From Acestrorhynchus altus (lineage: Eukaryota > Chordata > Actinopteri > Characiformes > Acestrorhynchidae), in NCBI GenBank assembly GCA_034509495.1, contig CM067503.1, forward strand, positions 18,260,600 to 18,324,599: 64,000 nt of DNA. Direction: 5' to 3'. The first letter of the stretch is position 1. Each line of letters starts with the position of its first letter. Positions 11,841 through 24,000 of the stretch are shown here, in pieces. The notes under the pieces were generated by a model that was not told the DNA's origin, ran no database searches, and saw only the letters and a list, made by a program, of their open reading frames with translations. Both the position numbers and the translations under genes were made by a program.

Positions 11841-13849
11841 CCCAAAGTACAGCAAATATGAGCGAGATGATTATGAAATAGCCAGTTTATATTTTTAAAA
11901 GAATAATAAAATTAAGTTTGTTGATTAAATGTAGTCAAACACGAGCGTTTTATTTTCATATATTGTTATTTATCATATTTTAATTGTTTTAGTTTTAGTT
12001 GAATTACTGAATTATTAAACTGAATTACTCTGATTTTGTACAAATGGTGGATTTTTCGTATTGAAAATAGACCGATAATGTTTTCACTTTGGTATTTCAC
12101 TTCAAAAACGTAATTTTAAGTAAATGCAATTCTGAGATGAACCACTAGAGGCGCACTTGTATGGTAATGATAGTGTGGAGGTTATTGTGAGAATGATGCA
12201 ATGACTGGGTTGTACACCACAGCTGGCATCAGAATATGTGTAGTCACCTTCTTCCCTCGGCTGGAAGTTCATAAGGTCCCTACCTAGTGAACGCAGTGTC
12301 TTGTCATGGCCGACAGAGATGGAGAGGATTGTCCGAATCTCTGAACTTGTCATAGGCATGGCTTAGGGGTCTTTGGGGTCTTGTTCAGTCCCTTTCTCTC
12401 TCTTTCTTCAACTGATTGGAGGAAATTCCCAGGAATTCCCAATTCACCAAATTGTGTGACTGAAGAAACATGAGGAACTAGGCGTTACTACAGAGTGCCC
12501 GAAATTGGGGAACTTTGCCAACAATTGGGCCAAAATTGAAGACCAAATTGCTGACAGGGGTCACACATTACTGAAAGCAAGGGTTTACATACCGTTTCTT
12601 AACAAATATATTGGATAAATAAATATAAAACAATTTCTTATGTGTTTAATTGGGTTGTTAGGTCATTTCTGGGGCCCTGGAGATCAATGAATAAAGGGTT
12701 CACAAACTAACTGTAAATGAACCTTTCTGCCATCAAAGCTATGATACCGAGATATATTAAAGAAACTGTCATTTGAAAGTGAAGGCAGTAAAGGGCACTG
12801 CTCTATACAGAGTTACAGCACCTCTGGAGTTTATCTGCTGGGTCTAAAACAAGGCTGCAAGTTTAAGTGAAAGGGCAAGGGTGTAGCCTTTCACTACTTC
12901 ATCCAAATTCCTTTCTGCCACATCCTGCTCTCAAAAAATGATCCCCCTACATTACCCCCTTCAAGCCTTTACTCACCGAAGTAACTGTCTTTCATTCCCT
13001 GCCAACTGGTAGTTATTTCTGCAGTGATTATTCGACAAAGTCAGCAATGTTTATTATGAATAGAATGAAATGCACCTCTGGAATGTTGGGAGCCAATTGG
13101 CTCTGTTGTTTCACTGCTCCATAAAATAAGCATTCGCTTGTCACCTTCATTTATTGCTCATTTAACATCTGTGGAAACTGCAGAAAGCTGAAATGTTGAT
13201 TCAGTCACGCAATGCAATTTGTGTATCGTTCTGCAATTTTTCTGGGATTGATGAATTGATTATCATTAGCTGCAGTCCTACTCTCACTTGTCTTCATTCA
13301 AACAGATGTTATGTTGATGCTCAGACCCGGGCATGTGGCAGATTTCATATTGATCTGCGGATAAAAAATAATTTTCCCACTTTATTTAAAAAGTTCAGAT
13401 ATAAGTTTTTTTAATGGAGATCTCACCAATCAGTTTTTATGTAATTTCTATATGTAATTCATACTTACCAAGCCCTCTCTACTAATATACTTTACTAATA
13501 CACCATAGTAATGCAGAGTAGGGCCTCCTTTTGCTTTCAAAACATCCTCAGTTGTTCATGACATGGATTCCACAAGATGTTGGATACATTTTTTGTGGGA
13601 CAAAACCTAACATTGGGCAAAACGTTAAGCAAGTTAAAGCATGATGTGCTTTTAGTTATCTTCTCAGATGGTTTTACAGCATTTAGACATATGTCTTTTT
13701 TTATATGAAAACCATCATTACATGAGAGCAACTTTTATTTTCATTAAAGTGTGATTACTAAAATGTTTGTTATTATAGAATTCGTACATATTTTATACTA
13801 ATCACTCTCTTGGTGCAAACAATACAACTAACAAACCACAAAAACATCT

Positions 13850-13920
13850 GTGGCTTGGTAGAAGGTTGCTGGTTTGATTCCCTGAACTGGCAGGGAAGGA
13901 CTGAAGGACATGACTGAACT
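13850..13920 (+). mobile_element. Partial tRNA-type SINE
   Basis: The words 'aaggttgctggtttgattcc' and 'ctgaactggcagggaagg' parallel the SINE copies at 16630-16740 (antisense) and 56094-56280. The tail is lost. Confidence 0.45.
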
Positions 13921-14440
13921 AATTGAACCATATTTATATATATATATATTTGTTTATGATTATGGGATTAGGTTTCAGTGCTTGTCAACTTGAATTATTT
14001 GTGTTTCAGAATTTCTAGTCACTGTTAAAAATATGCCCTCAGTCTATTACAATTAAACCTACCTACAGGGAAAGATGTATCATTTACACTTGACGAGAAT
14101 TGTTCAGAAGCAGTAAATTTGCATTTCATTTGCAGCAGATTTATGGGTTTAAAATAAATTCCCTTAGAAGATTTTTCCATGTAGTCCCTTTTAAAATGGA
14201 ACATTCCTCAGAGAGCCTTATCCATTCCATTAGTCCTTACAATGACACTGCCATGATAACACCCAAGTGGTTTCTAAATTAAGAGGCTAGGCTTTGATAA
14301 GAAGCTCCTGAAGCAGAGGCACAGGCAAAAGAGACTCCTTAGACCATCATAACGTTGTTTGGGACGGCACAGCTCAGCAGAACATTCTTCCATTTTATTT
14401 TTATATTCTTTTGTAGTTATTTTTCATTTGCACTGCAAAA

Positions 14441-15157
14441 ATGTTCACAGCTGATGCTGATGATGCTGCCAGGAAGGACACATTTGTAACCCCTGAAGCT
14501 GGTGTAAGTGTAGAGGTAAGAAACTAGTGTTTCAATAGTATTTTGTTCTGTCTGACCCTGAACAACAAATAGATTTCTGGACTTGAATGATTAAACCTTG
14601 GCTATTGTGTCATTTTTTTTCAGGAGTGTGCAACAGTTCTTTTGGAGGATCCCAAAATAACCATGCAGAATAGTAGTATTCCAAGTGATGTGAGTATTAA
14701 TATTTTCATTGATTGCAAAGAAAAGAAAATTACTTAATGGTTAGACTTTGAAAATCAAATCAAATCAACATTTATTTGTATAGCGCTCTACACAACTGAA
14801 GTTGTCACAGAGCACAGTTAGGGGACATTGGACCCCTACACTTCTGTTCTAATACTCAGGTATACTGAAGTAATGCTAGTTCACTGGTGGATATAAGAGT
14901 AACAGTACATTTCTACACAGTTGGTGATGGTGGGTGAGCAGCTAGTCCATGGCAGGGTGGGAAACCAATCCAGGTCCAGTAACCGGAAGTTGGAAAGCCA
15001 ATGTAAAGCTGTATCAGGGGAGGTTGGTTGAGGTTAGGACCTAATCAGTTCAGGCTGGTGGGTCATCATTAACTTGGAAAAGGTACAGAGATGAATTAGT
15101 TTGATGTTTAAAAAGAGAATAGAGAATGTCAACATTAATAGAGAATGTAAACACACA

Positions 15158-15205
<48 letters not shown>

Positions 15206-16012
15206 CACACACCACTATTTGTACTGTTTTGTGTTTGCTGTAGATGCAACATCAAGCTTTAGACTCATTTAAAATTGCTCCTGAATAAAGTTATGTAAAT
15301 GTCTTCTTCTCATCTTTGCTAATCTTTTAAGGTCAAATATAAACAAGGGATGAAAGGTTTATCCAGCTGCCTTTATTCCACTCTGCCTGAGACCAGAGAG
15401 ATGCAGTTTGCCAGAGAGGTGACTGAAATGATAAGTGAGGTGAGGCATCACCTTATACTAATTTTGCTTTAAAGCACCATATGAGTGGAAAACAACCTCT
15501 TCTTTCGGACTGATGCATTTAGGTTTTACATTATGAATACTCAGGGAAAGACTGGCCAAGTACAAACATGATCAATTGAAGGTATGTCCCAAATGTGTAT
15601 TCATTAGTAATTAGTAACTAGCATTTGAGTATGTATCACCAGCACACCTCATCCCCAACTTCCCAACTCATCGCAAAAATATCGGTCACCATCATTCCAG
15701 AAAGCACAGTTCCACTGCTCCACAGCTGAATGCTGGTGTAGGGGTTTACAACCCCTGGCATTAGGCATGGTGCAAGTACATTCATGTTTATGAGCACCAA
15801 AATGTCCTAATACTTCTCTACAGGGACTAGACAAGTTGTGGGTGTGCATTTGCACATCTGTGTCAGGAATATGTGCAAAAAAAGTACAAATATTTGGACA
15901 TATAGTCTATATCAATAGCAATGATGAATCACTTCCTATTAGTAAATATGTATGTTAATATTTTGTGTACTTTCCTGCAAACCCATAATATTAAGATTAG
16001 AATATAGCTAAT

Positions 16013-16097
<85 letters not shown>

Positions 16098-19000
16098 GCT
16101 TCTATTATTAGTGTGTAGTACACAACTGGGATGCACCTTGAGAGTTCAGAGGCTTTGTCACGTTAATTGCACTTGCAGCCTTGCACCTCCTTTAGTTGAT
16201 GAGACAGGGCCTCTAAACTCTAAAAGTGTTTAGACCAATTGTGTACTACATACTAATACTACAATTATCTCTCTGGACTAAATACTGTAAGAGAACCATT
16301 TATTGAAATATGCAATCTTCACTGCCAGAGACCCTTTTTGTCAAAGCTTTGTCTGAACTACAGAGCGAGGTCAGTTTATACAAGAACAAACAAATTGATG
16401 GGGTAACAGTCAAGGCATCTCCCTTTCAGTTGGAATGCAAATGCAGGTAGAAAGCAAACCAGTCCCATCTGTTTGCATTAATGCCACAAACATTGCTAAC
16501 CATCAGTCTTTGCAAGGAAAGAAGACTTTGCAAGGAAGAATGAGTGAAAATGACAGCCACACTTATACATTTTCAATTTCTCAGAAAATCAAGTCCAGCT
16601 TTTGCTGGTAGCTGGTTTCAGGGGAGAAAGATTGTAGCTCAAGGGCACTTCAGTCATGCCCTGCCAGTTCAGGGACCAGCAGCTCTCCAGTCACAAGGCT
16701 GCCTCCTTAACCACCAGGTCACAGCTGCCCCACCAGCTTGACCACCAGGATACACTTACTCAAAATTGCCAATTATCAGGATGCATTTCAAAGCTCACAG
16801 TTTCTGTCAACATTGTCTGTCAACATTGACAAATGGAAGTTCTGTTCTTTGTTTCAGACCAAGTACAAGCAGGCTGGGAAAAAGGCCTTGTCTTCTGCCT
16901 CATACTATCTTCTATCAGAAACACCAGATACATTGCATGCTAAAAAAGTGTCTCAGCTTCTGAGCAAGGTATGGAAGAAGATCAACACATATGAACACCA
17001 GTTTACATGATGATTATCATGCTATATTCCCAGATTAATGTATTCTATAAATGTGTAATAGATAACTAATGGTTTATTCCTAGAATAAATACAAGGAGGA
17101 AAGCAAATCAGAGATGTCAAACTGCCTCTACTCTCTGCTGTCAGAAACCACAGAAAGTCAGTTTGCAAAATCAATGTCTGATCTGCTAAGTGAGGTAAGT
17201 TCACTGCATACAGACCCACATTGCTGGTGCATTTTTTGGTTAATTATTTATAGTGAGACCAAAAACCTCACTAGTGTTTTAGTAAATTAAGTGTGAGAAA
17301 GGGATTGTTGTTAGCACAATGCCAATAAAAACCCAAATCCTTCTAGTCTGGCTAATAGAAACTAACATTATGGCATTTTGTCATTATCTAACAACAGATT
17401 TTACTTTTTAATTTGTGTAAGCCATTATTGAATGTTCATGCTTAACCTTTCTTTTCTCGCAAGTTATTGTCTACTCTAACAATCCTGACACCTGACATTT
17501 GTAACTTTGTCCTTGAAATATCTTAAGTATGTTTGAATTATATTTCACAGTGTTGCTTTAACTGAGTTAACCTGCGACATTTCAGAACAAGTACAAGCAG
17601 AAAGCAAAGGATGGGGCTTCCAATTGTATCTCCCATCCTTCCCAAACGCAGGAGATGCAGTTTTCCAAAGAGTTAGCTGAAGTGCCTCAGGTATGTGAGC
17701 AGAAGAATGTATATGGGTGTTGTTTGGTGGGTGGGATTAATCGTCCAGTCCTGTTTGTTGTTAAGCATGCACTCTATTTATTATGACAATGCATTTCTTT
17801 TGAATATATGCTAATTAATGTATATTGTCGCTGTTAGACATTTTTTTGCCATTTGACACTTTTTGACATAATGTTAATCTGCCAGTTCTTTACTTTGTAT
17901 TAAAATGTCATTAAATGTCACTTTTTATTCACATCCAAGTGAAAGTGTTTTTCCATTTTTTGTCAACAGTAATGATATATGCATCATGATTCTACAACAT
18001 TGATTTTTTTTTTCTGACTGTAGAATATGTACCAAAGGGATTCTCAATTGGAGATGTCTAACTGCCTTTATGCTAAGTTGGCTGAGACAATTCAGACTCG
18101 GTTTGCAAAGGAGTTGGCTCCCACATTGAGTGAGGTGGGCTTCAATGATTTTTCACAAAAGAAATGTCTTTAAAATACCTCTGTGTTGATGAAAATGATA
18201 GACTTTGCAGATTGTTGGTCAATTGAATGACGACTTTACACACTTGTCTCTTCATATCACAATTAAATAGTCACAAATAGGACATGATGGTTGCAGGCCT
18301 GCTCTCAACAATCACCTCCAGCCTTCAGAGACCACAATGACCACAGCACAAAAGAAGCATCTTTGAAAAAGATTTCTAATTAAATATCCATTTCAGATTT
18401 TCTGTTGATGTTGCCCTAAAACGATATCAGTATTTGTTGATACCAGTATACCATCTCTACTAGAGAGACATATAATGTGCATTATCTGTGTACATAGCCT
18501 GGTCTGAATCAAATTATATGATATACATATAATGACAGGACACTTATAATTAATTGTTTTTAGCTTGTTTCTGTTTTATTTGCAGAATAAATAAATCATA
18601 TATAATATGTTGATCATTATTGATATTTTTTCCTCTGAACTAGTATAAATATAAACAAGAAGGGAAAAAGGAGCTTGCCAGCTGTTTGTATGCTCTCCTG
18701 CCTGAAACCAGAGAAACACAGCATGCCAAGGAACTTTCTGACCTCTACAGTAAGGTATATACAGTATATTAATCATATTGTCCTGTGATGAGTTAATGGC
18801 TACTGCCAATGAATAAGGCAGAAAGGACTGTCTGTTGTTATGGATGTTAGGTTATGATTATTATAAATTAGTGTTTCTCTGTTTTGTCTGCCTGTGTTTA
18901 GTATAAGCTCACTGACCATTTCTATTTTTGTCTTTTTATTTTTTTTATTTACACTCTATTACTTTTTGTTATGCTACAGAAACGTTATGAAAAAGCAGGG

Positions 19001-21011
19001 AAGAAAGATGCAGAAACATGTCTTTATGCCCAGATGTCACAAACTATCGAGACAGTGTTTGCTAAGGATGTCACCAAACATCAGAGCAATGTAAGTCTGT
19101 AACATTAGTGTTATTGTATATGTATTTTAGCAAATGTTAGTGGAGTGAGGGTTTATATGGCATTGTAGATCTTTTCAGTAATTTCACCAATTAACCATTA
19201 GGACCACCTGAAAGCTTGTCAATCTAAATTTGGGGTGGGGGAGTTTCCTGAAAATGATCTGTAAGTACATTATAGCATTTATTATTTATTTAAAGAAACA
19301 TGGTTTTCTTTATGCTTTCATCTGCACTGCAATTGATTGGAACTTGTGGATGCAACCTTCTGTATTGGATTATGGTTAGATTAATACATGCATGCTTTAG
19401 ATTTATTACTAGCGATAATCACAATACTCATTCATTGTGAGCTGCAGACCATTACAGAAATTTCTTTATTGTTCAGGTGCTGGATGAGTTTACTGAGTTA
19501 GGAAAATATATATATGCTCTGTTAGAAATTTGCCATACAGGAGTCAGGAGTCGAGATGTTAAGTCCATCAGCCTGTAACCTGTAATAACATGCAGAATAA
19601 TATATAGCTTACCTTTTTATCCTTAGGGCAATTGTGGATTCCATCTCCTTTTGCTTCAATTTTATTGTTTTCTATATTTGGGGTGGCATGGTGACAGACC
19701 ACTCCTGGTATATAATGTTGTGGGTTTGATTCTCACTTTAGACACTGTCTATGAAGAATTTGGTGGCCTCTCATCCCCCAAAACATAGCAATAAGCAGAT
19801 TGGATAAGCTAAATCACTTCTATTCGATGCCCAGTGAGGGGCTGGTTCCCTATTCAGGCTGTATTCCTGTCTTGCACTCAATAATTTTGGGTATGGTCTA
19901 GACCAATCACAACTTCGACCAAGATAAAATGATGAAATGAAAAAAAAAGTCCATTGCCTGTTTACTGCCCAGTTTATATTTATATTTATATTTATATTTG
20001 GTTACATTGAAAACTATGTGTATTTTTGTGGCATAGTTTAATGAAGGAAATAAGTTATCCATATAGCTGTAGTTTCATTTGGCAAAACCACATCATTCTC
20101 ATCCAAAGAATTCTGAAGCAGCTCTCAAGGCTGAATTTCATGATTTTCCCTGCTTTAACATGTGGAATTTCTCTCAGGTATTCTCATAGGTATTATCTTC
20201 TCCCTGGTATTTTTCAAACATCAAACTTGGTTGGAAAGGGGGGTTGACAGCTGGACATCTTAGAGTGAAAACACACTCTATGATAGTAAGCAGGCAGGTT
20301 AACCAGCTCTGGGCCAGCATAGTGTATGTTGATTTTTTTTCTTTGCTCATGCTTGGTCATGTTGTTTGATCAGCTTGGTCACCCCTCAGTTGCAACCCTC
20401 AATTTAAAGGGAAATACGGTCTGTGGCAAGGCATAAACACTTTCCAGGAAACCAGCTCCTCGGAGGTCTACAGACAAACAGCCCAACCAGTGCACCTTTT
20501 AAAGTCACTGATCACTTATTTTGCTTATTTGAACCTTAATCCAACCCAAACGAGCATGCCAAAAATATGTCTCCTCTATGTGTGCGTGTGCAAAAGCAGG
20601 AGTATGAACTGCAGAAGGTTATCCTTACCCCATTCCTGCCTTTGTATGCTTTGTTATAGAAACTGTACAAGGACAAATACAATGCAGAGAAAGGAAAGTC
20701 TATTTATGCTTACATGAAAACACTGCCAGAGGTGGAGCATGCCATGGAGGTCACCAAGGATCAGAGCAATGTAACTGCTTTTCACTACTCTATTATATAC
20801 ACTTGTTTCCCCTTATACAGCTGGCAACTAGTCCTATATATGAAATGCATTAAATGCCATTTTTATCATTTGTTTTTCCTGTTGGTTTGTTGAGTGTTGC
20901 ATGGAGTGAGCCATTAATACAGAAACACCTTTTATTTTATTGTGGAAGTGGGTTTTTATTACTTTGTATAATACATGATCACATAATATAATGCATATAT
21001 AGTATATATAT

Positions 21012-21088
<77 letters not shown>

Positions 21089-24000
21089 GTTTGAAGTTTA
21101 ACTTTTCAGCTTTGATTAAGCTGTTGTTAAGTAACAATATTGCATGAACTGTTTAGGAATTACATCCATTTTAATCAGTATTTCAGTTTCAAACGTAATT
21201 GGACAATCGGTAAGGAGCTTTATGAGTCCTCATTATATCTTTAACAAAAGTGCAAACCTAAAACATACACTTTAGAATGAAAACACATCTTCACCGTCAC
21301 ACAGACTGCATGGTGGAAGTGTGAAAATTCTATTTTTTAAGGATTTTTATTTGCTGGTCTTTAATAACTACGCATTCAGCACTTGTGAACATGTTTTGCA
21401 ATTAAGGCTTGTTTTCTGCATTTTATCCCTTAAGGTAACCTATAGAAAAGGGGTTCAACAGGTGCACAACTTCCATGATGTAGCAGACAGGCCAGACATC
21501 CTGACTGCTATTGAGGCTACAAAACTAGCAAGCAATGTACGTTGTTTCACTCAATAACCATAATGTGATAATACTGTATGTATACATACTGTAAATATGT
21601 GCATGTGGGTACATTTATTTTCATTAGATTAGATTAGATTAGATTCTATTTAGATTAGATTAGATTAGATTAGATTCGATGGAACTTTCTTGATCCATTG
21701 GGAGGGTTCCCTGAGGGAAATTAAGGTATTTCATGTGGTTGACTGTTTGACATATTGGGATATTTTAACACTAATAGAAATGCTTAACAAATGCATAATT
21801 TAATGTTAGCCCACTTAATGTAGTGTGTTGCCATATATGTCAAACAGCTTCTTTCCTGTGATATTTTGACCTCATGAACCTTTTTTATTTCTTTACCTAC
21901 GTATAGGTGGCCTATAAGAACAAGGTTTGCATCTTTAATGAACAGGCACTTTTGCAGAGATCTGATATTGAGCATGCAATGGAAGCTGCTAAAATTGCCA
22001 GTAAGGTAAATATCAGAACTCATCTCAGTTTCATGATTTATAGCTTCATGTCCTACAACATCACTCAAAAACAAACAAACATGCTTACCCTCTTGAGAGG
22101 ACATATAATACTGGAGTAAAACTGAAATTAAATAGCAGCTTTTAGGACATTAACACACATTCAGATCCCTTTCCTCTTCACAGTTAATTTTTTTTGTCAG
22201 TACCTCTGAACACCGTAAAGAATGATGTCCATTTTCCCCCAATAATTATTATACATCTATTATTAAAGCAATCTTAAAATTCGTAAGCCCCACCAAAGCC
22301 AGTTTGTATACTCGATCGAACCATTTGGGTTATCTGACTCTCCAGACCCAGTCCTTTGTCAATAATGTACTAATTTACATAGACACAAAAATGGCATGTC
22401 ATTGCATATATTAATGTTATCCTTATTTCCTCAATATAGCATGAGAGAACATGTTGCTCATGTCAAAGCAGTTCCCCAAAGACTCAGCTTTATTATTAAA
22501 ATCTTCGAGTAACTAACAAATTAATTGCTCACTACTACATAATTGCATACATACTTGCTTCTAAAGTATGAAAAACATTTTCAGAGGCCTCTGAAGGTAC
22601 ATTTGTCATAACAATGTATTTTCCTTTAACATGCTTAAAGCTGATCCGTGGATGGACAATGGAAGTTCTTTGTCTTTGTGTACTGGTGTTACTAACTCCT
22701 TCTGTCTACATACGCCCTGACATTTTTGCATGCTGACTGAGAACACATCATAACATCTGGGGAGCAGCAGGCAGTTTTGCAGAAGGGGGCTGCTTTGCAT
22801 GCAACAATACAATTCAAGGATAAATCCAAGTAACACAGATCTTTAGTTCCTTTTTTCTGTTCATGCATTATGTCTCATACATTGTTCTTCTCGTCATGTT
22901 TATTGTATGTCTTATTCTTCCTTGTGATAGTTTTCTTAGTCCTCTCCTACCTGCTACTGTGTTTTGCTCAATTTTGCCTCTTCTACTCATTTACACATCT
23001 CTTCTGTCTTCTTTCTAACTAGGTACACTACAAGCAGAAGTTTGAGAGAGAACTGAAAGCCCAAAAGCCAGTGTACAATCCAAGTGACTGTGTATCATTT
23101 AAACATGCACAAGCTACCTCAGCACTTGTCAGTCAGGTACTTCCAAAATGCTGTTTCCACAAGATTTTTTATTCTTCTTTGTAGTTATGGAACACTTTTG
23201 GCTAATGAAGTTGGCTCGACTTATGAAGTATAAGTAATCTAAGATAAGTTTGAATAGTGTTGGATACAATCCAATAGTACTTTCCTTTATGGTATGTATG
23301 GTATGGTATGGTATGGTATGGTACGTATTTTATGTTATGTTATGTTATGTTATGTTATGTTATGTTATGTTATGTTATGTTATGTTATGGTATGGTATGG
23401 TATGGTATGTAAGGTATGGTATGTTATGGTATGGTATGGTATGGTATGTAAGGTATGGTATGGTATGGTATGTATGTTATGGTATGTATGGTATGGTATG
23501 TAAGGTATGGTATGGTATGTATGGTATGGTATGGTATGGTATTTAAGGTATGGTATGGTATGGTATGTATGTTATGGTATGTATGGTATGGTATGTATGG
23601 TATGGTATGGTATGGTATGTATGGTATGGTATGGTATGTAAGGTATGGTATGGTATGGTATGGTATGTATGTTATGGTATGTATGGTATGGTATGTAAGG
23701 TATGGTATGGTATGTTATGGTATGTATGGTATGGTATGGTATGTATGGTATGGTATGGTATGGTATGGTATGGTATGGTATGTTATGTAAGGTATGGTAT
23801 GGTATACATGTTGCCCTTTAAAAGGACATTTCAGATGCACTTTACTTCAAATCAGCACTTTAAAAGTTAATGGTGAAATGAAATGATTAGTTATCCTTTT
23901 AATCCTGGACGTACAGAGGATCCTCTGTCATAGCCAAAGACATGTTCTAATGAGGAAATTAAGTGAGACTAATATTTCTATCAGTTAATTTAAATGAGAT

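Larger units (their letters stand above)
10800..14440. other. hus1-nebl intergenic region
   Basis: Mostly AT-rich with no convincing exon on either strand. It contains the CpG-rich block at 11600-11840 and a partial SINE near 13850-13920. LIM-domain exons of the kind used by the LIM-nebulette (LASP2) isoform of nebl were looked for and not seen here. Confidence 0.55.
15332..19090 (+). repeat. nebl: Seven tandem one-exon nebulin repeats of one subtype
   Basis: Exons 3-9 of nebl (108, 111, 111, 105, 111, 111 and 111 nt) each code one repeat of the same subtype. Shared cores are SSCLYSTLPETREMQFA, SNCLYSLLSETTESQFAKS, SNCLYAKLAETIQTRFAKE, ASCLYALLPETRETQHAKE and ETCLYAQMSQTIETVFAKD, with more diverged versions in exons 4 and 6. 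All are phase 0/0, so copies can be gained or lost without a frame change. The following exon (20660-20770, EVEHAMEVTKDQSN) is a different subtype and matches the next human repeat I recall. Confidence 0.85.

Noticed and set aside
23286..23809. Array considered as CRISPR-like because of regular spacing
   Set aside because: Units are 5-bp repeats with no unique spacers, in a eukaryotic intron.
23250..23870. Long open frames with repeated MVWYGM in several frames
   Set aside because: They are translations of the TATGG satellite, which lacks stop codons in several frames. No splice or conservation evidence supports a gene.
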